Positions 1-9,017 of a stretch of DNA of 64,000 nt are shown here, piece after piece. The translations under genes and the position numbers were made by a program. How positions within the stretch are numbered: the first letter of the stretch is position 1; every line of letters begins with the position of its first letter. The notes beneath the pieces were generated by a model, which saw only the letters and a program-made list of their open reading frames with translations, searched no databases and was not told the origin of the DNA. The DNA is from Paenibacillus brasilensis. GTDB taxonomy: Bacteria; Bacillota; Bacilli; Paenibacillales; Paenibacillaceae. The stretch is from assembly GCF_009363115.1 (NCBI RefSeq), contig NZ_CP045298.1:5391501-5455500 (forward strand), read 5' to 3'.

Positions 1-43
1 CTTCTTTCGCAATCCGAAGGATATCTTCTCTGGTGTAACTCAC
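1..43 (-). CDS. glnA: Glutamine synthetase, N-terminal 14 codons only
   Basis: Only the start of the gene lies in the window; the rest runs off the left edge. Reading the minus strand from a GTG at 43 gives MSYTREDILRIAKE, which matches the conserved N-terminus of Bacillales type I glutamine synthetase. A purine-rich ribosome binding site (AAAGGGAGAGG) sits about 7 nt upstream. It follows glnR by about 85 bp on the same strand, the usual glnRA operon order, so it should be transcribed from the GlnR-controlled promoter upstream of glnR. Identity rests on 14 residues plus synteny. Confidence 0.8.
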   Translation of the reverse strand, partial: MSYTREDILRIAKE

Positions 44-127
44 ACTAACCTCTCCCTTTCTGTAGCGACAGTATTCAGCTATTCCATAAATTTCTTAAAT
101 GATAAGTTCAAGATGCAAGATATAGCA

Positions 128-541
128 TTATCTTTTATTGAAAAAACGTGATAATTCACCTTGGATCAGGGATACCTGTCCCGGTCTTTTGCCTGCCACA
201 AGCTGTTGCTTCAGCAAGCGGTGAAGCTGAGTATCGGACATTTCACGACGTTTGACTTCCGTGTCTGCCGTAATAACCGTAGCCTCCTCCGATTCTTTGG
301 TAACCGGATTCATGACTTGTTTAATTCCCGCAATGTTAACACCCTTTTCAATCAACGCCTTGATTTCAAGCAATCGCTCTACGTCATTAAAAGAAAAAAG
401 ACGTTGGTTACCCGATGTACGGGCAGGAACTATCAAGTTATGCTGTTCATAATAACGAATCTGACGTGCTGACAAGTCCGTTAGCTTCATGACAATACCT
501 ATTGGAAACAAGGCCATATTTCTGCGAATTTCGTCGCCCAT
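128..541 (-). CDS. glnR: Glutamine synthetase repressor GlnR (MerR family)
   Basis: A 137-residue MerR-family regulator that represses glnRA and other nitrogen genes when nitrogen is plentiful, in concert with feedback-inhibited glutamine synthetase. The N-terminus has the GlnR signature (IRRNMALFPIGIVMKLTDL) followed by the winged helix (LSARQIRYYEQHNL, then NQRLFSFNDVERLLEIK). The C-terminal tail is basic and glutamine-rich, as in the family, where it governs autoinhibition. The ATG at 541 has GGAAGG about 10 nt upstream. It lies directly upstream of glnA, and a perfect GlnR box and a sigma-A promoter precede it. Length and context both fit GlnR rather than TnrA. Confidence 0.96.
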   Translation of the reverse strand: MGDEIRRNMALFPIGIVMKLTDLSARQIRYYEQHNLIVPARTSGNQRLFSFNDVERLLEIKALIEKGVNIAGIKQVMNPVTKESEEATVITADTEVKRREMSDTQLHRLLKQQLVAGKRPGQVSLIQGELSRFFNKR

Positions 542-577
542 TTGTCATCAACCTTCCAGTGATCTTTTATTCACCTT

Positions 578-607
578 ATTGTACATTTAGCTGATGCAAA
601 GTGTCAA
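578..607 (-). promoter_or_regulatory. Sigma-A type promoter of glnRA
   Basis: On the minus strand TTGACA (602-607) is followed after 18 nt by TACAAT (578-583), placing the transcript start near 571, about 30 nt upstream of glnR. A GlnR box ends just upstream of the -35 element, the arrangement expected for autoregulated glnRA. Confidence 0.75.
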
Positions 608-612
608 TGACA

Positions 613-629
613 TGTTAGAAAAACTCACA
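613..629. promoter_or_regulatory. GlnR/TnrA operator box
   Basis: TGTTAGAAAAACTCACA fits the GlnR/TnrA consensus TGTnA-N7-TnACA at every defined position. It lies at roughly -42 to -58 of the predicted glnRA start, like operator 1 of B. subtilis glnRA. It overlaps the stop codon of the upstream lyase-like gene, so that gene's last codon and the operator share sequence. Confidence 0.8.
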
Positions 630-1878
630 ATAATTTACGTTCTTTCATTGTTTGCAGGGCCATAAGTACTCCATATTTCACATGAGAGTAGGTTAAGCCC
701 CCTTGCATGTAACCAATATAGGGTTCACGAATCGGTGCATCTGCGGATAATTCCAGACTTCCCCCTTGTATAAAGGTACCGGCCGCCATGATAACCGGAT
801 GCTCATAGCCTGGCATATTCCACGGCTCAGGTACCACATGGCTATCCACAGCGGCAGCACGCTGAATTCCCTGCACAAAAGCGATGAGATGCTCTGGTCC
901 GCTAAAAGAGATTGCCTGAATCAAATCTGTGCGCTCCTCATGCCAAGCCGGCTTAGTCTCAAAGCCCATTTCTTCAAAAACCGCAGCTGCAAATACACTG
1001 CCTTTAATCGCCTGCCCAACCAGTGTTGGAGCAAGGAATAAGCCCTGAAAAATACCTCGTGTGGTGCCCAGCATCGCTCCTACTTCTCCGCCAATTCCAG
1101 GTGCTGTTAGTCGATAGGCTGCCAGCTCTACATACTCTTGTTTACCGCAGATATAACCACCCGTTTCGGCAATGCCGCCACCGGGATTTTTAATCAGCGA
1201 ACCTGCCATCAAATCGACACCAACCTGAGTAGGCTCCAGCTTTTCGGTAAATTCTCCATAGCAATTGTCTACAAAGACAATGACGTCAGGTTTTATCGCC
1301 TTTACACGCGCTGTCATTTCCTTGATATCGGCTACACTAAAGGAAGCTCTCCAATCATAACCACGTGAACGCTGGATACCGATCACCTTGGTATTGGCAT
1401 GAATTGCAGCCTCCACCGCTTCCCAGTCCACTTTTCCTTCCGCTGTTAAGGCTGTTTCTCCATAAGTAACACCAAAATCCTGTAATGACCCTGTTCCATC
1501 GCCGGGCTTGCCAATCACCTTGTGCAGCGTATCATAAGGCCGCCCGGTGATATACAATAGTTCATCCCCCGGACGCAACACACCAAATAGAGCTGTTGCG
1601 ATCGTATGGGTTCCCGATGCAAAATGCGGACGCACCAACGCTGCTTCCGCACCGAATACATCGGCATAAACCTCTTCCAGCACCTCACGCCCCCGGTCAT
1701 TGTAGGCATATCCCGTAGAACCTGCAAAATGAAAATCACTCACTTGCTTCCGCTGGAAAGACTGAATAACCTTCCACTGATTTGCATCAACGATATAATC
1801 TATGTGCTGTATACGTTCCTGTATTTTTCGTTCTACCGATTCCTGAATTTGCTGAATTTCCGGACTAAAAACTACCAT
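625..1878 (-). CDS. YnbB-like PLP-dependent protein (methionine gamma-lyase family)
   Basis: A 417-residue fold-type I PLP protein of the family annotated as methionine gamma-lyase-like or aluminium resistance protein (B. subtilis YnbB). Visible hallmarks are FHFAGSTGYAYNDRGRE near residue 50, a glycine-rich cofactor region, a DNCYGEF aspartate motif that would contact the PLP ring nitrogen, and SLIKNPGGG around residue 227, whose lysine is the likely Schiff-base residue. It sits between hflX and glnR as in B. subtilis. The physiological substrate is not established. The ATG at 1878 is preceded by GCAGGTAAA. It probably has its own transcript or reads through from hflX (115 bp gap). Confidence 0.88.
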   Translation of the reverse strand: MVVFSPEIQQIQESVERKIQERIQHIDYIVDANQWKVIQSFQRKQVSDFHFAGSTGYAYNDRGREVLEEVYADVFGAEAALVRPHFASGTHTIATALFGVLRPGDELLYITGRPYDTLHKVIGKPGDGTGSLQDFGVTYGETALTAEGKVDWEAVEAAIHANTKVIGIQRSRGYDWRASFSVADIKEMTARVKAIKPDVIVFVDNCYGEFTEKLEPTQVGVDLMAGSLIKNPGGGIAETGGYICGKQEYVELAAYRLTAPGIGGEVGAMLGTTRGIFQGLFLAPTLVGQAIKGSVFAAAVFEEMGFETKPAWHEERTDLIQAISFSGPEHLIAFVQGIQRAAAVDSHVVPEPWNMPGYEHPVIMAAGTFIQGGSLELSADAPIREPYIGYMQGGLTYSHVKYGVLMALQTMKERKLL

Positions 1879-1993
1879 TTTACCTGCTTGACCCTCTCTC
1901 TTACCCAGACTTAGGCTATTATTGTTATATTACTGCTCGCTTTGAACGATGATCCATTCTAATCATTCATTGAGCCAAAAACGTCATCAGATG

Positions 1994-3280
1994 TTAAGCT
2001 TCTGTGAACTCGCTAAGCGCATGACCATACTTTTCATATTCGCCTCTTTGAATTTCTACCTCATATATGACATCATTACCGTCATACTCTGTCAGCAGCA
2101 CGTCTCCGATTCGGTACAGCACCGATGTCAGGTCGCCACGTCCCGCAGGAATGCGGAATCTCAGTGTATCTCCACTCAAATGCTCTTGAACCAGCTCACG
2201 GATACGCAGCAAATCTCCTTCATCGAAGGAGCTGATTTTCAAATAGCCTTCCCCTGAAGGAAGCATTTCCAATTGCTCAGGGGTACAAGCGTCCTTTTTG
2301 TTAAACAAGACAATCTGAGGCTTGTCCGCAGCACCCAGCTGCTGCAAGATCGTCTCTACAACTTTCATCTGTTCGTCGCGCATGTCCGAAGAGGCGTCCA
2401 CGACATGTAAAATAAGATGAGCTTCATTAGCCTCCTCCAGAGTAGCCCGGAAGGAAGCTACCAAATCATGAGGCAGATTTTGAATAAATCCGACCGTATC
2501 TGTAAGAATAACCTCCTTGCCACTTGGCAGTTCCATCGTTCTGGAGGTAGGATCCAGCGTTGCAAACAGCTGGTTTTCAATATATACGTCAGCTGCCGTC
2601 AGTTGCTTTAACAGCGTTGATTTGCCTGCATTAGTATAGCCAACCAGCGCTACCTGCACGATACCACTCTTCTGTCTACGCTCTCTGTGTAAATAGCGAT
2701 GTCGGGTTACCTCTTCCAGCTGACGTTTCAGATCACTGATACGGTCGCGGATATGACGACGGTCTGTTTCCAGCTTGCTTTCACCAGGACCACGCGTTCC
2801 GATTCCGCCCCCCAGCCGTGATAGGTTTTTACCATGTCCAGACAGACGCGGCAGCAAATATGACAGCTGTGCCAGTTCAACCTGAATAATACCTTCACGT
2901 GTTTTCGCACGCAGGGCAAAAATGTCCAGAATAAGTTGTGTCCGATCAATAATTTTGAGATCCAGGCTTTCTTCCAGATTTCGTACCTGGGCCCCCGATA
3001 GCTCTTGGTCAAAAATAGCTGTATTTGCCCCGAGTTCCTCGGCCACCGCACGTAATTCCTCTACTTTCCCTTTACCAATAAACCATTTGGAGTCTTTCGT
3101 CTCCTTGTTCTGGGTCAGGACGCTAAGCACTTCAACCCCCGCTGTCTCAGCCAGCTTCACCAGCTCATCCAGCGAATATTCCGTATTGATGCCAGAACGT
3201 TTGACTTCGTCCGTAATCAGACTGACCAGTACCGCCTTATCCTGTATTTCGGTTTGTGTATCATGAGTGGAGTTCGCCAT
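1994..3280 (-). CDS. hflX: Ribosome-associated GTPase HflX
   Basis: A 428-residue translational GTPase-like protein that binds the 50S subunit and can split or rescue stalled ribosomes. The N-terminal domain carries the HflX signature (GKGKVEEL, ELSGAQVRNLE, IDRTQLILDIFA), followed by an arginine-rich coiled linker with GGGIGTRGPGESKLETDRR. The G domain shows Walker A GYTNAGKST near residue 216, G3 DTVGF and G4 NKKD. The ATG at 3280 has AAGGAG 8 nt upstream. Its position near hfq/miaA and next to YnbB-glnR follows the Bacillus order, with spoVK and other genes inserted. Confidence 0.95.
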   Translation of the reverse strand: MANSTHDTQTEIQDKAVLVSLITDEVKRSGINTEYSLDELVKLAETAGVEVLSVLTQNKETKDSKWFIGKGKVEELRAVAEELGANTAIFDQELSGAQVRNLEESLDLKIIDRTQLILDIFALRAKTREGIIQVELAQLSYLLPRLSGHGKNLSRLGGGIGTRGPGESKLETDRRHIRDRISDLKRQLEEVTRHRYLHRERRQKSGIVQVALVGYTNAGKSTLLKQLTAADVYIENQLFATLDPTSRTMELPSGKEVILTDTVGFIQNLPHDLVASFRATLEEANEAHLILHVVDASSDMRDEQMKVVETILQQLGAADKPQIVLFNKKDACTPEQLEMLPSGEGYLKISSFDEGDLLRIRELVQEHLSGDTLRFRIPAGRGDLTSVLYRIGDVLLTEYDGNDVIYEVEIQRGEYEKYGHALSEFTEA

Positions 3281-3400
3281 TTTGTTTGCTCCTTTATTTT
3301 CATATCAACCCTCGAACAGAGACCGACCTGATATTCAGGCCGGCCCCGTTCAATGTCGTGCAATTCGATGTGATTTAAAGATTCAGATTCCCATTATCGC

Positions 3401-4384
3401 CTATCTTTTGTCCAATTTCAAATCCTCTGGACGCAGTGTCATCAATTCCTGCTTTCCGGGCTGCCCGCTTCTGTACTGATTGAGCAGCCTGACAGCCTGA
3501 TGACGAATTGCTTTTTCAATCACGTTACGGACATAACGTGCATTACTGAATGCATGAAGACTGTCATTGCGCTCGTTTAGCAAATGCTCCTTCATTTTGA
3601 GTATGGATTGGGGCATAAGAATATAATCCCGTTCCTTAGCCATCATCTCGGAGATTTGAATAAGCTGATCGACGGTATAGTCAGGAAAATCCAACTGGAT
3701 CGGAAAGCGAGAAGGCAAACCTGGATTTGTTCGCAAAAAAAAGTCCATTTCCCCCGAATACCCAGCGAGAATCAGAATAAATTGATTTTTTTGGTCTTCC
3801 ATAGCCTTTACCAGGGTATCAATCGCTTCTTTGCCGAAATCCTTTTCCCCTCCGCGTGCCAAACTGTAGGCCTCATCAATAAAAAGCACCCCGCCGAGAG
3901 ATTTCTTCACCAAATCCCGTGTTTTTTGCGCAGTGTGTCCAATATACTCCCCTACCAGATCAGCTCTTTCTACCTCAATCAGATGACCTTTGCTCAGCAC
4001 TCCCATTTTTTGCAGCATTTTAGCGATAATGCGGGCTACCGTCGTTTTCCCCGTACCAGGATTCCCTTTGAAAATCATGTGATATACGTGTGCATTACTC
4101 AGCAATCCCGCATCCGTGCGCATATGGGTAATTTGCAAAAAAGCATATACTTCAAATACCAGGTCTTTGATGTTATCCAAGCCAACGAGATGATCGAGTT
4201 CTTTCTGAATTTCCTGATAAAGACTGAGATACTGCGGTAGCGCCTGCGACTTGGTTGAAGCTGCTGCTTCCTTCTCGTCCACAGTCACCGAAGCTATCGG
4301 CTCCGGGCTACGCAGCACGACATTGATTTGTCTGGAAGGTCTCTCCTCCGACCGCTTGCCCGCGGCGATTCCCCGTCCGTTCAT
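3401..4384 (-). CDS. spoVK: Stage V sporulation protein K (AAA ATPase)
   Basis: A 327-residue CbxX/CfxQ-type AAA+ ATPase required in the family for late spore maturation in the mother cell. It has Walker A GNPGTGKTT near residue 110, Walker B VLFIDEAYSL, and sensor/arginine-finger segments (SRFPIQLDFPDYT, SNARYVRNVIEKAI). The first 60 residues are a basic, poorly conserved extension. The ATG at 4384 has GAGGTGA 7 nt upstream. In B. subtilis spoVK also lies near hfq/ynbA. A sigma-E-like promoter is seen upstream. Confidence 0.93.
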   Translation of the reverse strand: MNGRGIAAGKRSEERPSRQINVVLRSPEPIASVTVDEKEAAASTKSQALPQYLSLYQEIQKELDHLVGLDNIKDLVFEVYAFLQITHMRTDAGLLSNAHVYHMIFKGNPGTGKTTVARIIAKMLQKMGVLSKGHLIEVERADLVGEYIGHTAQKTRDLVKKSLGGVLFIDEAYSLARGGEKDFGKEAIDTLVKAMEDQKNQFILILAGYSGEMDFFLRTNPGLPSRFPIQLDFPDYTVDQLIQISEMMAKERDYILMPQSILKMKEHLLNERNDSLHAFSNARYVRNVIEKAIRHQAVRLLNQYRSGQPGKQELMTLRPEDLKLDKR

Positions 4385-4428
4385 GCATCCATCACCTCAA
4401 CATTTCTTCAGGCACAGCTTACCCTATT

Positions 4429-4457
4429 AATGTATTCGGTCCGGCATGTCCTTATTA
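4429..4457 (-). promoter_or_regulatory. Possible sigma-E promoter of spoVK
   Basis: On the minus strand TAATAAG (4451-4457) is followed 14 nt later by AATACATT (4429-4436). The latter matches the sigma-E -10 consensus CATACAHT at 7 of 8 positions; the -35 match is partial (5 of 7). spoVK is a sigma-E gene in B. subtilis, which supports the assignment. Confidence 0.4.
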
Positions 4458-4498
4458 GCACAAAAGCAACGGGAATACACACAAGCATTTCTGCCCGC

Positions 4499-5194
4499 TC
4501 AGGCCAGCCAAGTTTGAACGCTGGTCCACCACCGTTGCAGCGTCCATTTAGCGTGAGCCAGTACTTCTCTCGATTGATGAAGCGGCATGTTCAGAACTTT
4601 GGATTCCGTCAAAGCCAGCTGAGGATGGTCGAAATTCAAAAATTGAGCGATCTCCATCGCGCGAGGGCCATGATAGCTATGGGTAATGATCACAGTCGAG
4701 GTCCAGCCATACTCATTCATAATTCGCTGGCTGTACAGCAGATTTTCAAAGGTGCTGGTCGCATGGTTCTCCAGTACAATATGCTGGGCAGGGATACCCC
4801 TATCTACCAAATAGCGTTGCATGCCTTCGGCCTCTGTATATGGAAAATCGGGCTTATCCAGCCCTCCACTTACAATCAGACGCTTTACGGTCCCGTTGCG
4901 GTATAGCCGCAAGGCTTCTTCCAGCCTCTCCTTTAATCCGGGGCTGGGCTCTGCTCCCCACATGGAAGCCCCCAGCACAATTCCGATTTGCGCTTGCTGA
5001 AGCGGACTGGTGGAGGCGGCTGTATTCATTTTCCAAACTTGGGCGCCTGCCCATACCAATCCGATCAGCAGAACAATCAGTAAGCAAAGCACAAGGCGCT
5101 TGAGTAGGATAAATCTTTTCCTCGAGCTTCTTAGCCTGTTTGGAGGATCAGCGCGTTTTGGCCCGATATTACCATTCCACTGCAAAACCTTCAC
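4499..5194 (-). CDS. YdcF/SanA family membrane-anchored protein (DUF218)
   Basis: A 231-residue DUF218 protein. One N-terminal transmembrane helix (about residues 31-50, rich in L, V and I) follows a basic cytoplasmic stub. The extracytoplasmic domain has the family landmarks GIVLGAS, RLIVSGG, EAEGMQRYL, LENHATSTFENL and TVIITHSYHGPRA. The biochemical role is unsettled; relatives are linked to envelope barrier function or cyclitol/vancomycin phenotypes. The GTG start at 5194 overlaps the stop of the preceding DUF402 gene as GTGA, indicating translational coupling. Confidence 0.85.
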   Translation of the reverse strand: MKVLQWNGNIGPKRADPPNRLRSSRKRFILLKRLVLCLLIVLLIGLVWAGAQVWKMNTAASTSPLQQAQIGIVLGASMWGAEPSPGLKERLEEALRLYRNGTVKRLIVSGGLDKPDFPYTEAEGMQRYLVDRGIPAQHIVLENHATSTFENLLYSQRIMNEYGWTSTVIITHSYHGPRAMEIAQFLNFDHPQLALTESKVLNMPLHQSREVLAHAKWTLQRWWTSVQTWLA

Positions 5195-5748
5195 CGATCC
5201 CTCTTGAAATCACCGTTGTGAAACCATTCTGCACGGTGTTTCAATGACATTTTAAAATAGGGGAACATGTGGGCATCTATCCGACGCAGTACATCAGCCG
5301 CTGTACGATTAGCCAATTCTGCCTCTTGCGTTGAAATATGACCACGTTGCAACGCTTCCTCAAGCTCATCCTCATCCACCAAAAAGATTTCACCATTTTT
5401 AAGCACTACGACATCCAAATACAAATCGTCAAACCAAGGCACACCCTGGTCGGTTACACCCTGATTTCGGCAGGTATCAATGTACCATTCCACAATCTGA
5501 TCCCGATTGTCAAACATAGCCGTCACTACATAATGCTCACCTTTTGGATAATATTGCAGCCAGGAATAACCTTTATCGGCTATGCAAAACGTATGACCAC
5601 CGTAGCTTTTCCATAACGGCTCCTTGAGACTCAAAATGGTATACAGGGTCACATATCCTGTAAACGCGTCACTTTCAACATACCGGCAAGCAAACTTGCG
5701 ATTCGTTATTCTGCGCCAGTTGGCCCGGTCTCCGAATTTGCGCTTCAT
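5191..5748 (-). CDS. DUF402 family nucleoside di/triphosphatase-like protein
   Basis: A 185-residue DUF402 protein close to B. subtilis YgaC/NtdP and S. aureus Sa1684, metal-dependent nucleoside tri- and diphosphatases. Recognisable segments are MKRKFGDRANWRRI, YVVTAMFD, and the acidic metal-site stretch WFDDLYLDVVVL with LVDEDEL. The ATG at 5748 is chosen over an upstream in-frame ATG at 5790 because GGAGAGG lies about 10 nt before it and family proteins begin MKRKFGD. It is coupled to the downstream DUF218 gene. Confidence 0.88.
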   Translation of the reverse strand: MKRKFGDRANWRRITNRKFACRYVESDAFTGYVTLYTILSLKEPLWKSYGGHTFCIADKGYSWLQYYPKGEHYVVTAMFDNRDQIVEWYIDTCRNQGVTDQGVPWFDDLYLDVVVLKNGEIFLVDEDELEEALQRGHISTQEAELANRTAADVLRRIDAHMFPYFKMSLKHRAEWFHNGDFKRDR

Positions 5749-5830
5749 AAATGATGTTCCTCTCCAACATTGGTAAAACCAGCTTACCATATTTAAACTT
5801 TACACTCAAAAAAGATAATCTTGCTACAAC

Positions 5831-5874
5831 AAAAAAGGTATTCTCAGACCTTAAAACGGTCCGAAAATACCTTT
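5831..5874 (-). terminator. Rho-independent terminator after the class A PBP gene
   Basis: On the minus strand, AAAGGTATT and GGTC-type arms (5834-5850 pairing with 5859-5874) form a long stem with small mismatches. It is followed by TTTTTT. It ends the transcript of the PBP gene at 5909-8566. Confidence 0.85.
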
Positions 5875-5908
5875 AGCTTAAAACAAGTCAACTTACATCA
5901 AGCATAGC

Positions 5909-8566
5909 TTAATCATTTCGGTTGCGATGCCCACGATTGGAGTTCGAATGACCATTGGAATTATTTTCCTGGCTTCCGTCCACCGGGATTCCTGTAGTAG
6001 ATGTACCAATATCATTCGGATTAACCGTCGTATCACTATTGGTAGTCCCTGTATCCGGTATAGTTGTCTGACCATTCCCTTGGTTCATATCACTTCCGTT
6101 ACCAGGGCCGCCATTGCCTGTGCCCCCAGTACCATTTCCACCGGTGTCCCCAGGAATCGTTGGAGTTTGATCCGTGCCGGTGCCGTTATCATTACCACCA
6201 GGAAATGTATTTCCCTGATCCGTGCCATTTTGGCCATCAGTAACTCCACCGTTGTCCGGTAAGGATTCCCCCTGACTGGGATCGGTTCCCTGATTTGGAT
6301 CTACCGGGGTCGTCTCTGCAGGCACTTCCACACGAATCGTATTGGAAGCTTCGGATTCTTTACCATCCGCCCCATAGGCGACTACATAATATTCATACGT
6401 ATTTCCAGGTACAGGAGAGGTATCTTCACCGCTCGTACCTTTCATAGCCTCCATAATCGGCGTAAAGCCTGCATCGGAGCTACCTTTACGATACACACGG
6501 TATTGTACATTATCTCCAGTCGCTGCAGTCCAGGATAGAGATACAATTTGCGTATCCTGACTATAAGATCCGTTCAAACCGCTTGGGGCAGTAGCCTGAA
6601 CAGTCTCCGTCGGTTTCTCCTGGACTGGCGGTTCATATCCCTTCGGCTGGGAGAATTGCGTAACCGGATGTCCTTTGAGAGCTTCACTCATGACCCTGCC
6701 AAAGAAGGCTGCAGATTGTCCGCTGTAGTTTCTTAGCATATGCCTACTATCCGGCTTGTCATATCCCATCCATACGGCTCCGGTATACTCTGGTGTATAA
6801 CCGACAAACCAGATGTCCCGGTTGCCACTGTTGCCGCTAATTCCACTTTGGGTCGTACCCGTCTTACCAGCTACAGGCCAGTCAATACGCGCTTTGCGTC
6901 CTGTGCCGCTATTAACTACATTTTGCATCATTTGTGTCATTTCATAGGCCGTTTTCTCACTCATTACAGGTTTAGTTTGCTCTTCGTGAGTATAAACCAC
7001 TTGATCATCACTATTGTTGATTTGCTTAATGGAGTAAGCCTTTTGGAATTGTCCTTTATTGGCAAAAGCGCTATACGCCTGTGCCATTTCAAGGGTATTG
7101 GTCCCTTTGCTTAATCCACCCAATGCAATAGCCAGCGAGTGATCATTCTTATCCATCGGAATGCCCAGGCTTTCAGCGAATTGAACCCCTTTTTCCACGC
7201 CGATTTGGTTCAGCAGCCACACTGGCGGAATATTTTCAGAAGTTGTAATCGCATCGGTCATACTGATGGTCGATGAGTAACCGTGCAAGTTTTTCGGGCT
7301 GTACCCGTTAAAGCTCTGTCGTTCATTGCTTAAAGGGGTATCCATGGTAAATTTGCCGGATTCAAGAGCCGGCGCATACGCCGCAATAGGTTTAAAGGCC
7401 GAGCCTGGCTGCCTACGGCTTTGCGTTGCGCGGTTAAAGGTTCCCTTTTTGTAATCCCGTCCGGGTGCCATTGCGGCTATTCCGCCCGTTTGGTTGTTGA
7501 TAATCACCATAGAGGCTTGAACAGGCTGATCGTCCGGACTTTTTTCGAACATATTATCATCCGCCATCGCCTGATCCAGTGCATTTTGAGCCTGGGCATC
7601 CATGGTTGTATGAATTTTATAGCCCCCAGTAATCAGATCATTTCCGCTAACTCCTGGCAGAGCATCCTCTGCCTCATTCATCACATACTCCATAAAATTC
7701 TGATACTTCTGCACTTTTTCCGGCTGCTTGTAATCGTAATTTACAGCCTTTGCCTCTTCCATCTCTTGCTTGCCAATCATTCCCTGTTCGAACATCAACT
7801 GGAGAACCACCGCACGCCGGGCCTTAGAGCTTTCCGGATTACTGATCGGGTTGTATTTGGAAGGCCCTTTAGGAATAGCTGCCAATGTAGCGATCTGCCA
7901 CAACTTTAATTGATTTAAATCTGACACTCCAAAATAACCTTCTGACGCTGCTTTAATTCCTGAATACGAGCGTCCAAACCAAATCCGGTTCAAATAAAGC
8001 GTAATAATTTGATCCTTATTCAAATTCCGCTCCAACGCCATTGCAATGGATACCTCGGTCGCTTTACGGAAAAAGGTTTTGTCACGCGACAGAAACAGGT
8101 TTTTGGCCAACTGCTGGGTCAGCGTACTACCGCCCTCCACTGCTGAACGGGCTACGATATCCTTAACAGCCGCCCGCCCAATAGACCAAATATCGACACC
8201 CTGATGCTCATAGAATCGTTTATCCTCAGTGGCCACAAAAGCTTTTTTAAGCAAATCTGGAATTTCTTCACTTTTGACAGGATCGCTTTTTTGTACAGAC
8301 AGCTCACCCATGAGCACATTGTTGCGATCATACACCTTCGATGTCTCATTCACTGTAATTTTATCCTTGTTGGCTTTGTAAATCTGCTCGCCATTGACCA
8401 TGACGAACAAGTATCCGGCAAGTGCGCAAAATATGGCTAACGCCGCCGTAATAAACAGCGTCCACCCAATTCGCTTACCTGTAATTTTCTTTTTCTTGCC
8501 CTTCGGCTTCTCTTTAGGTGTGTTTCTATTGCGATTGCCGGACCTGGACAATGAATCGTTTGGCAT
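5909..8566 (-). CDS. Class A penicillin-binding protein (PBP1A type, PonA-like)
   Basis: An 885-residue bifunctional peptidoglycan glycosyltransferase/transpeptidase. A lysine-rich cytoplasmic tail precedes a single transmembrane anchor at about 34-56. The GT51 domain carries the catalytic motif EDKRFYEHQG (Glu114) and GGSTLTQQLAKNL. The transpeptidase domain has SAFK (Ser389), SEN (443-445) and KTGT (568-571). After about residue 660 come a fibronectin type III domain and a disordered tail of about 140 residues rich in Gly, Asn, Thr, Asp and Pro, as in B. subtilis PBP1, where the tail lies outside the membrane. It is transcribed alone, between hfq and a strong terminator. Confidence 0.94.
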   Translation of the reverse strand: MPNDSLSRSGNRNRNTPKEKPKGKKKKITGKRIGWTLFITAALAIFCALAGYLFVMVNGEQIYKANKDKITVNETSKVYDRNNVLMGELSVQKSDPVKSEEIPDLLKKAFVATEDKRFYEHQGVDIWSIGRAAVKDIVARSAVEGGSTLTQQLAKNLFLSRDKTFFRKATEVSIAMALERNLNKDQIITLYLNRIWFGRSYSGIKAASEGYFGVSDLNQLKLWQIATLAAIPKGPSKYNPISNPESSKARRAVVLQLMFEQGMIGKQEMEEAKAVNYDYKQPEKVQKYQNFMEYVMNEAEDALPGVSGNDLITGGYKIHTTMDAQAQNALDQAMADDNMFEKSPDDQPVQASMVIINNQTGGIAAMAPGRDYKKGTFNRATQSRRQPGSAFKPIAAYAPALESGKFTMDTPLSNERQSFNGYSPKNLHGYSSTISMTDAITTSENIPPVWLLNQIGVEKGVQFAESLGIPMDKNDHSLAIALGGLSKGTNTLEMAQAYSAFANKGQFQKAYSIKQINNSDDQVVYTHEEQTKPVMSEKTAYEMTQMMQNVVNSGTGRKARIDWPVAGKTGTTQSGISGNSGNRDIWFVGYTPEYTGAVWMGYDKPDSRHMLRNYSGQSAAFFGRVMSEALKGHPVTQFSQPKGYEPPVQEKPTETVQATAPSGLNGSYSQDTQIVSLSWTAATGDNVQYRVYRKGSSDAGFTPIMEAMKGTSGEDTSPVPGNTYEYYVVAYGADGKESEASNTIRVEVPAETTPVDPNQGTDPSQGESLPDNGGVTDGQNGTDQGNTFPGGNDNGTGTDQTPTIPGDTGGNGTGGTGNGGPGNGSDMNQGNGQTTIPDTGTTNSDTTVNPNDIGTSTTGIPVDGSQENNSNGHSNSNRGHRNRND

Positions 8567-8647
8567 TCCCCTGACTCCCTTTCGCGAATAATCATACGTT
8601 GCCGAACGTGTACCTTTCTGTCGGCAGCATCAAATCAAAACGGAATG

Positions 8648-8674
8648 AAAAGAACAACCCTGTTCAGGTTGCTC
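8648..8674 (-). terminator. Probable terminator after hfq
   Basis: On the minus strand GAGCAACC-TGAACA-GGGTTGTTC forms an 8-bp stem followed by TTTT and, after a short gap, another TTTT. An outer GGAATG/CATTCC pair (8642-8647 and 8682-8687) could extend the fold. The T-tract is short, so termination may be partial. Confidence 0.5.
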
Positions 8675-8751
8675 CCGGTCACATTCCTATACAGTTAGAC
8701 GAGACGGACGCTCGAAAAGTTTCATCAATCCCGGCGACCGTCAAGCCCTAA

Positions 8752-8997
8752 TCAGTTTTCGCTGATATTATCCTGTTGCTGTACAAGCGATACATTCCGT
8801 TGCGGTGAAAAGGTGGATATAGCATGCTTGTAAATCAGCTGTTGCTTCCCATCGGAGTCGATAACAATTGTGAAGTTGTCAAAGGCCTTAATGGTTCCCC
8901 GCACCTGAAATCCATTGATGAGGTATACCGTGACAGGTATAGAATCCTTGCGCAATTGATTCAGAAACGTATCTTGGATATTAATAGACTTGTTCAT
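8752..8997 (-). CDS. hfq: RNA chaperone Hfq
   Basis: An 81-residue Sm-like RNA-binding protein that forms a hexameric ring and helps small-RNA/mRNA pairing. It has the Hfq core (NIQDTFLNQLRKDSIPV, LINGFQVRGTIKAFDNF) and the Sm2 YKHAIST motif. The N-terminus MNKSINIQ and the run GGGGG 10 nt upstream favour the ATG at 8997 over an in-frame ATG at 9021 that overlaps the miaA stop. It follows miaA directly, as in most bacteria. The C-terminal tail is short and Gln/Asn-rich, typical of Gram-positives. Confidence 0.97.
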   Translation of the reverse strand: MNKSINIQDTFLNQLRKDSIPVTVYLINGFQVRGTIKAFDNFTIVIDSDGKQQLIYKHAISTFSPQRNVSLVQQQDNISEN

Positions 8998-9017
8998 TTT
9001 AGCCGTACCCCCAATAA

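Noticed and set aside
3323..3343. Stem CCGACCTGA-TAT-TCAGGCCGG between spoVK and hflX, considered as a terminator
   Set aside because: There is no T-run on the minus strand and one mismatch; kept only as an unexplained small inverted repeat.
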